Below are positions 49,830 to 58,617 of a DNA stretch of 64,000 bases, piece after piece. The translations under genes and the position numbers were made by a program. Numbering within the stretch: position 1 is the stretch's first letter; every line of letters starts with the position of its first letter. This DNA is from CAWARU01 sp963784575 (GTDB taxonomy: Bacteria; Pseudomonadota; Gammaproteobacteria; UBA6186; Azoamicaceae): assembly GCA_963784575.1 (NCBI GenBank), contig CAWARU010000001.1, positions 496,001-560,000 on the forward strand. Reading direction: 5' to 3'. The notes under the pieces are model-generated. The model worked only from the letters and a program-made list of their open reading frames with translations, ran no database searches and was not told the DNA's origin.

Positions 49830-52196
49830 TCAGGTTGACGGCCGCTTAGGCTTGTTATTTTCATCCTGAATTTCCCCTGGTTTGCTTTTTTCGGTCTCTG
49901 CCGTTTTTGTAGCGGCAGTTTTCGAAAACTTAAGTGCCGTTCTGGGCTTAACAGCATGGTGTTTTCTTTTCCGCTTTTCATTGGGCTTCAATTCATCATT
50001 GACCTTCAATTCAGCCGCCTCTAAACATTGCACCAGCGCAGTATTCCCTGCTTCCCTCGCAATATCCAAAGCAGTTTTTCCATCGCTGTCTTTTAATTCT
50101 AAGCGAGCACCATATTGTAAAAGCAATTCAGCTGTATCTGTCACGCCAAAAGAGTTCTTGGCAAATTTTATCAAAGTACTTTCTTTGAGATTGTTCACAT
50201 GATTGGGATCAGCGCCTTTGTCCAGCAACACTTTTAAATCTTCAACATCCGTCATCATTGCAAGGGATAATGCAGTTTCGCCATTTTTGCTCTGATGATT
50301 CACATTCGCGCCATGTTCTAGAAGCAAAGAAATGAGTTTTTGATGGTGCTGAAAAACCGCACTCATCAAAGGCGATTCAAGTGTCTGTGTGTCTACCTTA
50401 TTGACATCAGCACCTAAATCCAGTAATTTCTTGACAAATTTTATGTCGGGCTCCTCATCGATATCAATATTACAGGCATTATAGAGTGCACTCGTACCTT
50501 TCTCAAATGGATGATCAACAGAAGCACCGTGATTTATCATAATTTTCAGCAAATTGTCAGGAAGCTTTTGTTTTACCGCTTCGAGAAAAATACTCGTTCC
50601 AGACTTTATTTCATGATTTGGATCAGCCCCGAGTTTTAGGGCTCGTTCTATACCTTCCGCGTCTTTATTTGCTATTGCTATCAAAAGAAGAGGCCGCGGC
50701 GGCAGGTTTTTTTTAATAAATTCTGCAATAGCTTCCTTATGATACTTAACTGCCATATCATACAGTAATTTGCCATTTCCCGGTAAATTGCTGATGATAC
50801 TTTTTATTTTATCTTTTGGCAATTCTTGTAGCAAGGAAAAGGCTCTCTCAATTTCAAGACCTTTTTTTTCAGGATTCTTTGTGGTTATATAAAAATCCAG
50901 ATGTTATTTAATATAGGCTGCGGTTATATTAATATAGACATCTTCCGGTATACTACCGTTCTTGTATTGTTCAATCATGTCTTTGATTTCGTGATCGCGC
51001 ATCCAGCGAGTAAACTCTTTATAGGCCTTTTTTGCATTGATTGCAGCCTCTGCCATGATCTTTTTGTCAGTTTCCGGGAGACCATGAATGAGAGCTAATC
51101 TCTTGCGTTCCATGATATAAAGAATGGGTCTTATGATGGATTTGTGATTCACAAAAGAACATGTACCATGTTTCTGCTCCTGTGACTCAATTTCTTCTAA
51201 GAAATTTTCTCTTGGCATTAATGGTTTGAGTCTGGCATAGATAACATCCTCCGTTGCTGAATTATCCGAAAGACTTTCTATATATTCTGGCGTCAATATT
51301 TTTCTCGTTTCTTCGGTCAATTTATAAATCCTGGAGCCAAAACCAAGCCTTCTTTCATCTCTGCCCCCTCTATTGGATATGATCACATAATCACCAAAAA
51401 TAGCGACCGACAGCGCGTGATCACTTGCATTCACAGACAAAATCGTGGGTAGAGCAGCAGGATCTTTTATCCTATCCACTAGGGAATTAATCTTTTCATC
51501 GAAGATCAATGTTTTCGATAAACTTTGAAATGCTGCAGGGATTTCAGAGAATTGCAAAGCCCTTGTGCTCTGCTCTGGTGCTTTGGATAATTCAGTTTGA
51601 TATTTGGTAAGAAGATTCAGTAAATGATCAACTGTAAATGGAGTTAAATACGTATTGGTTGGGACCGATTCACTTTTTCCCGGGACATCTGCGCTGCTCA
51701 TCGTAATCTCACCATCTATACCAAGTGAATGTCCTTTCTGCTTAATAAAGTGAATGAGCCTATAGTGCGCTAAATCTTTTTTTAACCCATCGGGATCTTG
51801 TTTGGATTGTCTCTCGTGATATTGTAATTCGTATTTTTTAAGGAGATCCATAATTTCATAGCGTTTCCCAAACCATGCTTCTGTCTTTGGAGTAAATATG
51901 GTGTTTTTTAATGACAAAAAAGGGTTCAAATTGCCTTTTTCAAGAATGAGCTTTATGAGGTCTCTAGATTTCTTTTTTTCTATAATTTTATTCATCAGTA
52001 ATTCCCCAGTTTTAAGTCTCACATTCACATCAGCTCCATTTGTTAGGAGTAATTCAACGGTCTTAAGATCAGGCTCTGCATCGGCAAGAAGCAGGTCCAC
52101 TAAAGGGGTTTTTCCTGAAGAATCAGGAATGTTGATTAATTTCTTGATCGTAGCTGTATCTGATTTTTTTAGAGCTTCTAATAATTCAGGATTCAT
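49830..52196 (-). pseudogene. Ankyrin-repeat protein gene split by one in-frame TAA (paralogue of 52456-54777)
   Basis: Reading from ATG 52196 gives 430 residues ending AYIK, then TAA at 50904-50906, then the same frame continues (HLDFYITTKNPEKKGLEIERAFSLLQELP) to a TGA at 49830. The intact paralogue has Gln at the stop position (AYIEQH), so one nonsense change splits an otherwise open gene of 787 codons. The C-terminal half could be reached from a TTG at 50834, but that has no support as a real start. Residues 1-100 and 500-750 are ankyrin repeats; the central region has the His/Asn/Gln/Cys pattern described for the paralogue. It could be a recent pseudogene, a suppressed stop or a base-call error. 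Confidence 0.8.
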
Positions 52197-52290
52197 GTGA
52201 TTACACTCGTAATTTTTATGTTACTAATTCAATAGCCTTTAATAGCTATCTGCTTTTGCTATTATCGGCAGATTAAGCATATTATTTAAT

Positions 52291-52410
52291 GATGTCCATG
52301 CCACTACCGCAATTATCATTGTTGTTTTGATCGTCATCCATACTATAGCGGCATTAAAGCATCATTTTATAAATAGAGATCATGTGCTGAAACGAATGTT
52401 ATGGGGTTAG
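52291..52410 (+). pseudogene. Duplicated 3' fragment of the cytochrome b561 gene
   Basis: 120 bp matching 49493-49612, beginning at GATGTCCATG and ending at the shared stop codon, with about four differences. It has no start or upstream coding part and is a by-product of the tandem duplication. It lies between the two ankyrin genes. Confidence 0.9.
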
Positions 52411-52455
52411 GATGACTGTGGTACCGCATTTGGGTACTACATTCAGGATGGCGGC

Positions 52456-54777
52456 CTAAAGGTTTTTTTGGGTTCCTGGAGCTGGTTCTATCTCAGCTTT
52501 TCTTTCTGCTGAATCTTTTACGAGTTTTGGCTTGGAAAACAAAAATGCGGCTGCTTTTTCTTTTTCATTTTTCTCTGTCGCCTCTAATAAAGCTATAATT
52601 TCAGTATAATCTCCTTGTTGTGCAAGCACAGAATGAGTTGGCGCCTTTACGATATCTAAGGCTGTTTTCCCATCCTTATCTCTAATATCCACGCGAGCGC
52701 CATGATTAATAAGAATTTCTGCTGTATCAGCCATATCAGAATTCTTGACAAAAACAATTAAAGGCGTTTCATGATTGGCATTCATTTCATTTGGATCGGC
52801 GCCATTTTTAAGCAACAATTCTACAATTTCAGGTTCACCCGATGCTGAAAAAGTTAATGCAGTTTGTCCCTTGTTATTGATTATTTTGGTATCCGCACCC
52901 TTTTCCAACAGATACGCAACAATATTTGTTTGATTATGTTGCATTGCATAGAATAAGGGAGATAATCCGTCTTCCGGAACAACATAATCAATGTCAGCGC
53001 CCATCTCAATCAGTTTTTTCACCCAACTCAAATTAGCTTGTTCTTTATTACATTCCCTGCATAAAGCAGAAAATCCACCCTCAAGTTTTTGGTTCACAGA
53101 AGCACCATGCAGAAGCATGGCATCAATGACAGATTTTGGCAGATCTTTTTTAAGTGCTTCAAGAAAGAGAGTCGAAGTGTTATCATCACACATATGATTA
53201 GGATCTAATCCTTTGTCGAGCATAGCTAGCAATTTTTCACTCTCTCCTTTTTGCATAGCTTCGAGAAACACAATATATTCTGGCCTATTTCTTCTAATAA
53301 AATTAGCAATATCTCGCTTACCAAATTGTTCTGCCTTCGCGATGAAATCAGTACCATTGTCCTTCAAGCTTCCGATTATCTTTGTTATGAAGTCTTGCGG
53401 TAAATCTCGCAACAAAGAATAGGCTCTTTCAACCTCCAAGCCTCGTTTTTCCGGATCTTTTGTGCTCCTCCAGGTATTAATATGCTGTTCTATATAGGCT
53501 ATTGTCAGTTGTTCATAGACATCTTTGGGTATAATGCCATTTTTGTATTGTTCAATCATGTCATTGATTTCGCGATTCCGCATCCAAAGGGTAAACTCTT
53601 TATAGGCTCTCTTTGCGTTAGCTGCAGCCTCTGCCATGATCTTTTTATCATTTTCCGGGAGACCATGCACCAAAGCTAGCCTCTTGCGCTCTATGATATA
53701 AAGAATGGGCCTTATGATAGATTTGTGATTCGCAAAAGAACAGGTCCCATGCTTCTGCTCCTGTGACTCAATTTCTTCTACGAAATTTTCCCTAGGGATT
53801 AATGGTTTGAGTCTGGCATTGATAACATCCTCAGTAGCTGAATTATCCGAAAGGCTTTCTATATATTCTGGTGTCAATATTTTTCGCGTTTCTTCGGTCA
53901 ATTTATAAATCCTGGAGCCAAAACCAAGCCTTCTTTCATCTCTGCCCCCTCTATTGGATATGATCACATAATCACCAAAAATAGCGACCGATAGCGCGTG
54001 ATCCTTTGCATTCACAGACAAAATCGTGGGTAGAGAAGCATGGTTTTTAATCCTATCCACTAGGCAATCAATCTTTTCATCGATGTTCAATGTTTTTAAT
54101 AGACTTTGAAATGCTTCAGAGATTTCAGTGAATTGCTTAGTAGTTGTGCTCCGCTCTGGTGCTTGTGACAATCTAGCTTGATATTCTGTTAGAAGATTCA
54201 ATAAATGATCAATTGTAAAAGGAGTAAAATAGCTCCGTGTTCGGACCGATTCTCTTCCTCCCGGGACATCTGGGCTACTCATCGTGATTTCACCATCTAT
54301 ACCAAGTGAATGTCCTTTCTGCTTGATAAAGTGAATGAGCCTCAAATGCTCAATATCTTTTTTTAATCCTTCGGGATCTTGTTTGGATTGTCTTTCGCGA
54401 TACTGTAATTCATATTTTTTAAGAAGATCCATCACTTCATAGTGTTTATCAAACCATGCTCGTGTCTTTGCAGTGAATACGGTATCCTGTGATGACAAAA
54501 AAGGGTTTAAATTTCCTTTTTCAAGGATAAGTTTTAAGATATCTTGTGTTAATAAGTTTCGAGAAATCAAGACAGTTATCAAAAGTCCCCCATCGAGCCT
54601 TGCATTCACATCGGCACCATTCTCAAGCAGCAGGCGCAGCGTATCGAGATCTGGTTTCTCTTCATAACCTAGATACTCTATTAAAGGGGGTAGTCCCGAC
54701 TCGCCAGGGAGATTGATCAATTCTTTTATCTTTTTTTTATCATCCTTTTTGAGTGCTTCTAATAATTCAGGATTCAT
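52456..54777 (-). CDS. Ankyrin-repeat protein with a central conserved domain (possible cysteine protease-like; candidate effector)
   Basis: A 773-residue protein without signal peptide. Ankyrin repeats occupy about 1-95 (LRLLLENGADVNARL) and 500-735 (VKKLIEMGADIDYV, VAYLLEKGADTKII, IVELLLKNGADPNEM, AEILINHGARVDIRDKDGKTALDI). The middle, about 145-430, belongs to no family I can name. It is the most conserved part between the two paralogues: residues 259-319 are identical. Within it His260 (DHALSVAI), Asn275 (VIISNRGGR), Gln341 and Cys346 (QKHGTCSF) occur in the order seen in CE-clan cysteine proteases, a weak hint only. The C-terminus is basic (KPKLVKDSAERK). Effector function is inferred from domain style. 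Confidence 0.72.
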   Translation of the reverse strand: MNPELLEALKKDDKKKIKELINLPGESGLPPLIEYLGYEEKPDLDTLRLLLENGADVNARLDGGLLITVLISRNLLTQDILKLILEKGNLNPFLSSQDTVFTAKTRAWFDKHYEVMDLLKKYELQYRERQSKQDPEGLKKDIEHLRLIHFIKQKGHSLGIDGEITMSSPDVPGGRESVRTRSYFTPFTIDHLLNLLTEYQARLSQAPERSTTTKQFTEISEAFQSLLKTLNIDEKIDCLVDRIKNHASLPTILSVNAKDHALSVAIFGDYVIISNRGGRDERRLGFGSRIYKLTEETRKILTPEYIESLSDNSATEDVINARLKPLIPRENFVEEIESQEQKHGTCSFANHKSIIRPILYIIERKRLALVHGLPENDKKIMAEAAANAKRAYKEFTLWMRNREINDMIEQYKNGIIPKDVYEQLTIAYIEQHINTWRSTKDPEKRGLEVERAYSLLRDLPQDFITKIIGSLKDNGTDFIAKAEQFGKRDIANFIRRNRPEYIVFLEAMQKGESEKLLAMLDKGLDPNHMCDDNTSTLFLEALKKDLPKSVIDAMLLHGASVNQKLEGGFSALCRECNKEQANLSWVKKLIEMGADIDYVVPEDGLSPLFYAMQHNQTNIVAYLLEKGADTKIINNKGQTALTFSASGEPEIVELLLKNGADPNEMNANHETPLIVFVKNSDMADTAEILINHGARVDIRDKDGKTALDIVKAPTHSVLAQQGDYTEIIALLEATEKNEKEKAAAFLFSKPKLVKDSAERKAEIEPAPGTQKNL

Positions 54778-54890
54778 GTGATTATACTCGTAATATTTTT
54801 TAAGGACACTAATTTAATATCTGTTTTAACAGCTGTCTATTTTTACTCATATCGGCATACTAAGCATATAATTTAATTTTTTTTGATTGT

Positions 54891-55898
54891 TTAATGAACA
54901 GTAATTATTGAATTAATAAAGAGCCATATCACGGCGGATAGTAAAGCTGTCACTGGTATTGTAATTCCCCATGCCCAAACAATCCTTCTCGCAACACCAA
55001 AGCGCACCGCTGAAATTTTATTAAAAGAGCCAACGCCAACAATGGCACCTGTAATGGTATGCGTGGTAGAGACAGGTATACCAAGATTGGTCGCTAAAAA
55101 TAGTGCAGTTGCCGCGGCAAGCTCTGCGCAAGCGCCATGCACCGGTTTTAATTTGGTAATCTTCATTCCCATGGTCTTGATGATGCGGAAACCGCCAAAG
55201 AAAGTACCTAAGGCCATCACAAAATAGCAAGATATCACAACCCAGAGCGGAACATAAAATTCCTTGCCGAGATAACCGCTTGAAAACAAAAGCACCGCAA
55301 TGATACCCATGGTTTTTTGAGCATCATTGCCGCCATGTCCGAGACTCACCAGTGCGCTCGTTACCAATTGCAATTTTTTGAACACATTATCGAGTTTAAT
55401 GCGCGAAGATCTTATGAATAAACTCGTCACCAAAACCATCAATAAAAAACCTAGAATAAGCCCAAGCATGGGGGAAGCAACAATGGATATCAGCACCTTA
55501 CTCAAATTCGGAATATCAATACTTCCGATGCCTGATTTGATGAGGGCGACTCCGAGCAAGCCGCCAATTAAGGCATGCGAGGAACTGACTGGAATTCCAA
55601 AATACCAAGTAAATATATTCCAAAAGATGGCAGATAACAGCGCCGCTAATACAAAAATGGGATCTATGATGTCGGCGGCGACTAATCCCGTACCTATTGT
55701 ATTTGCAACATGGACTTCAAAGAAAAGAAAGGCAATGAAATTAAAAAAAGCTGCCCAGAGTACTGCCCAGTGCGGTTTTAAAACTCTGGTTGAAACCACC
55801 GTGGCTATGGCATTGGCAGAATCATGAAATCCATTTAAAAAATCAAAAAGAAGCGCGATGATGATGATAAAGATGATGAACGATAGGCTTATGGTCAT
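54891..55898 (-). CDS. pit: Inorganic phosphate transporter, PiT family
   Basis: A 335-residue inner-membrane carrier with about 10 segments. Both PiT signature halves are visible: FDFLNGFHDSANAIATVVSTR near 16-36 and SLGHGGNDAQKTMGII near 190-205, plus GIPVSSSHALIGG and GIPVSTTHTITGA. PiT carriers import phosphate as a metal-phosphate complex with protons or sodium. AAGGA lies 7 bases before the ATG. The DUF47 gene precedes it on the same strand, the usual pit partner, but a strong inverted repeat lies between the two. Confidence 0.92.
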   Translation of the reverse strand: MTISLSFIIFIIIIALLFDFLNGFHDSANAIATVVSTRVLKPHWAVLWAAFFNFIAFLFFEVHVANTIGTGLVAADIIDPIFVLAALLSAIFWNIFTWYFGIPVSSSHALIGGLLGVALIKSGIGSIDIPNLSKVLISIVASPMLGLILGFLLMVLVTSLFIRSSRIKLDNVFKKLQLVTSALVSLGHGGNDAQKTMGIIAVLLFSSGYLGKEFYVPLWVVISCYFVMALGTFFGGFRIIKTMGMKITKLKPVHGACAELAAATALFLATNLGIPVSTTHTITGAIVGVGSFNKISAVRFGVARRIVWAWGITIPVTALLSAVIWLFINSIITVH

Positions 55899-55928
55899 GC
55901 AGATCCTTAGGTGCTAGTTGGGGTGCCA

Positions 55929-56052
55929 GGGTGCCAGTGGGGTGCCAGGTCTCTGCAATACGCAATAAGATATAGCGATCATTTTAACATATTAATTAAG
56001 CAGCTGTTTATCTTATTGCGTATTGCAGAGACCTGGCACCCCACTGGCACCC
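55929..56052. repeat. Perfect 44-bp inverted repeat with 36-bp spacer
   Basis: 55929-55972 is the exact reverse complement of 56009-56052. The arms begin GGGTGCCAGTGGGGTGCCAGG and contain TCTCTGCAATACGCAATAAG. An extra GGGTGCCAG unit precedes the left arm. The arrangement, and the GGTGCCAGGTCTCTGC-type motif, resemble the palindromes associated with Y1/REP-type transposases, but no such gene is in the window. Lying between the DUF47 and pit genes, it would form a very stable hairpin in their mRNA. Confidence 0.9.
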
Positions 56053-56054
56053 TC

Positions 56055-56681
56055 TTATGAGTATTCCAAGACAATATCCCTGATGATGTTGGCAGCCCCC
56101 TGGCTTTCATTCAAAATAATTTTGGTATACTCATAGATTTCCTTGATTTTCAATAAGGTTCTCAGATCTTGTTCCTCGCGAAAAAGCTTTGACACCCCTT
56201 TGAGTAATAAGCTGCTTGCCCTTGTTTCAAGGCTATTGACTTCATCACAGTATTTAAGCGTGCTTTCGATATGATCAAGCTTTTGAATTTTTTGGGTTGC
56301 ATTTTGGAGCAAAGCAGCAGCATTGACAACGAGTTCCGCCATCTCGGCAATTTCTGGCGGTAATTCTTCGATATCATAAATTTTTATGCGTTTTGAGGCA
56401 TGTAATACCGCCTCTATGATATCATTCAATTTTTTAATAAAGCGATGGATATCATAGCGATCGAAGGGCGTGATAAAAGTCTTGTGGAGCTTTTCAAAGG
56501 TGCTGCGAACGATAAGATCAGCTTCCTGCTCATGGCATTCGATGATCTGTAAAGCTTGAGATTTTTGGCTCAAATCAGAAATAAGTTTTTGGAATTCCTT
56601 GCTGACAGCAACCAACACTTCAGAAATATCTTGGAATAATTTAAAGAAATTGTCATCTTTTGGCAGAAAAAATTTGAACAT
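56055..56681 (-). CDS. DUF47 family (PhoU-like) protein, PiT partner
   Basis: A 208-residue all-helical protein of the DUF47/PhoU_div type, starting MFKFFLPKDDNFFKLFQDIS and containing the conserved HEQEADLIVRSTFEKLHKTFITPFDRYDIHRFIKKLNDIIE. Such proteins are encoded with PiT phosphate carriers and are thought to control their activity; the mechanism is unproven. It lies directly upstream of pit on the same strand. Confidence 0.88.
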   Translation of the reverse strand: MFKFFLPKDDNFFKLFQDISEVLVAVSKEFQKLISDLSQKSQALQIIECHEQEADLIVRSTFEKLHKTFITPFDRYDIHRFIKKLNDIIEAVLHASKRIKIYDIEELPPEIAEMAELVVNAAALLQNATQKIQKLDHIESTLKYCDEVNSLETRASSLLLKGVSKLFREEQDLRTLLKIKEIYEYTKIILNESQGAANIIRDIVLEYS

Positions 56682-56728
56682 TTTAAATACCTAACTATGC
56701 GTAATTGTTCAGCTACTTCCTGTTAAAA

Positions 56729-57418
56729 CTATTTCAAAACATCTTGCATATCATACAAACCCGCTGGTTTATCATGCAGCCATTTCGCAGCCAGGATAGC
56801 GCCCCGGGCAAATATGCTGCGATCAGATGCTTTATGTGTGATTTCAAGCTGCTCTCCTGGCAGCGCAAAAATAGTCATGTGATCTCCCGGAACTTCACCT
56901 AAACGCAGAGACGTGATCGAAATATCCTGGGTTAAATTACTTTTTGCAATTATTTCATGCATCCGCAATGCAGTCCCAGAAGGCGCGTCTTTCTTTCTCT
57001 TATGATGCACTTCATGAATAGCAACATCTGGTTTATTGTCACCCTCAGTGCATTCTTTTAGCAAATTTGCAACCAGTTGCAAGACTTTATAGGTGATATT
57101 GACCCCAATACTCATATTGGGTGAATAAAGAATGGCTATAGAATTTGAGGCATGAGAGACTGCTTTTTTTTCTGATTCAGACAAACCTGTCACTCCAAGT
57201 ACCATAGGAATATTATTCTGAACGCAAAATTCAAGGTGCTCTTGTAATGCAGTTCTCGCGCTAAAATCTATCAAGACATCGATGGATTTGGGATCAAAAT
57301 TATTTTTTTTATCGCGAAGCAGCGTTGCGGCCAATTTTGCATCTGAATCGGATTGCAAGAGCTTTATGATCTCTTGTCCCATGCGTCCATTAGCCCCTGC
57401 GACAGCGATATTAATCAC
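56729..57418 (-). CDS. dapB: 4-hydroxy-tetrahydrodipicolinate reductase
   Basis: DapB performs the second step of the lysine/diaminopimelate branch, reducing hydroxy-tetrahydrodipicolinate with NAD(P)H. The N-terminal nucleotide-binding motif VAGANGRMGQEI, then VLIDFSARTA, PNMSIGVNI, the catalytic segment HHKRKKDAPSGTA and FARGAILAAKWL are present. At 229 residues it is shorter than E. coli DapB (273), mostly by compact loops in the N-terminal domain. It lies 26 bases after dnaJ in the conserved grpE-dnaK-dnaJ-dapB order. Confidence 0.94.
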   Translation of the reverse strand: MINIAVAGANGRMGQEIIKLLQSDSDAKLAATLLRDKKNNFDPKSIDVLIDFSARTALQEHLEFCVQNNIPMVLGVTGLSESEKKAVSHASNSIAILYSPNMSIGVNITYKVLQLVANLLKECTEGDNKPDVAIHEVHHKRKKDAPSGTALRMHEIIAKSNLTQDISITSLRLGEVPGDHMTIFALPGEQLEITHKASDRSIFARGAILAAKWLHDKPAGLYDMQDVLK

Positions 57419-57444
57419 ATAATTTCCCTTTTGAAACCGGTCTG

Positions 57445-58617
57445 CTAGGTTTTAATCCGCTCAATAAAGTGTTTGACTTTCTGATACCAACTTGCCACCT
57501 GCGGACTGTGATGCGGTGCGGTATCATGAGAAATACTATAATCCAATTCCTTCAAAAGCTCTTTTTGCCTGCTGTTTAGATTCACGGGTACTTCGACATT
57601 CACCTTGCATATTAAATCCCCAGCGGCAGCACTCCTTAAAGTGCGTACCCCTTTACCGCGCAATTTGAACGAACGTCCATTTTGTGTTTCAGCTGGAATT
57701 TTCAACATAACACGGCCAGTTAAGGTTGGAACTTCGAGTTCCCCCCCTAAGGCAGCTGTTGTAATATTAATGGGCACTTCAGTATGCAAATCTGCACCAT
57801 GCCGTGTGAAAATATCGTGCGGACGGACCCGGATCTGAACATAGAGATCTCCGGCCGGACCGCCATTGACACCGGCTTCACCTTCCCCTGCTAAACGGAC
57901 ACGATCGTTATTGTCTACGCCTGCTGGGATGTGAACAGAAAGCGTTTTGGTTTCATGCACTCTACCCTCGCCACGACAAAAGGTACAAGGATCTGAAATG
58001 ACAGATCCAGCTCCGTGACAAGTAGGACAGGTTTGTTGGATCGTAAAGAAGCCTTGTTGCATGCGAACTTGACCCATGCCGCCACAAGTCTGACAGGTTT
58101 TGGGTTTTGCGCCTGCCTTGCCGCCAGTACCATGACAATGCTTACAAGAAACCAGCGTTGGCACTTGAATTTGAACTGTAGTTCCTTTAACCGCATCTTC
58201 CAAGCTCAATTCAAGATTATAGCGGAGATCGGCACCTTGCATTGCCTGAGTACGGGCAGCGCCAGGGCCACCCCCTGCTCGGCCACCGAAAATATCCCCA
58301 AAAATATCGCCGAAAATATCACTGAAATTGGCACCGCCGCCGCCAGGCATGCCGCCACCGAATCCAAATCCGGAACTCGCAGCGGAGGGATCAACCCCCG
58401 CGTGTCCGAATTGATCATAGGCAGCACGTTTGCGGCTGTCTGACAAGATTTCATAAGCTTCATTGACTTCCTTGAATTTCTCTTCTGAAGCCTTGTCCCC
58501 TTTGGTGCGATCAGGATGATATTTCATGGCCATCTTTCGATAGGCCTTTTTTATGTCTGCTTCACTCGCATTGCGAGAGACTTCTAAGACATCATAATAA
58601 TCCGACTTTTTTGACAT
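57445..58617 (-). CDS. dnaJ: Chaperone protein DnaJ
   Basis: DnaJ delivers unfolded substrates to DnaK and stimulates its ATPase. The J domain with HPD (KYHPDRTKG), the Gly/Phe-rich linker (about 75-125), four zinc motifs (CKHCHGTG, CQTCGGMG, CPTCHGAG, CTFCRGEG) and the C-terminal substrate-binding domain are all present in 390 residues. The ATG overlaps the dnaK stop codon (TAATG), so the two are translationally coupled. Confidence 0.96.
   Translation of the reverse strand: MSKKSDYYDVLEVSRNASEADIKKAYRKMAMKYHPDRTKGDKASEEKFKEVNEAYEILSDSRKRAAYDQFGHAGVDPSAASSGFGFGGGMPGGGGANFSDIFGDIFGDIFGGRAGGGPGAARTQAMQGADLRYNLELSLEDAVKGTTVQIQVPTLVSCKHCHGTGGKAGAKPKTCQTCGGMGQVRMQQGFFTIQQTCPTCHGAGSVISDPCTFCRGEGRVHETKTLSVHIPAGVDNNDRVRLAGEGEAGVNGGPAGDLYVQIRVRPHDIFTRHGADLHTEVPINITTAALGGELEVPTLTGRVMLKIPAETQNGRSFKLRGKGVRTLRSAAAGDLICKVNVEVPVNLNSRQKELLKELDYSISHDTAPHHSPQVASWYQKVKHFIERIKT

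Larger units (their letters stand above)
49493..54875. repeat. Tandem duplication of [b561 gene tail + ankyrin gene]
   Basis: Two units lie head to tail: 49493-52290 and 52291 to about 54875. Each begins with the last 120 bp of the b561 gene, continues with an ankyrin-domain gene on the minus strand, and ends with a shared upstream region (GTGATTA.ACTCGTAAT near the start codon, then ATCGGCA..TAAGCATAT). In unit 2 the b561 part is a fragment that begins abruptly at the junction at 52290/52291. The b561 tails differ at only about 4 of 120 positions, while the ankyrin ends of the two genes have diverged much more. Confidence 0.85.

Noticed and set aside
49830..50834. Independent ankyrin gene of 334 codons with TTG start
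   Set aside because: The frame is continuous with the upstream half except for one TAA and aligns with the paralogue's C-terminal half; the TTG codes an internal Leu.
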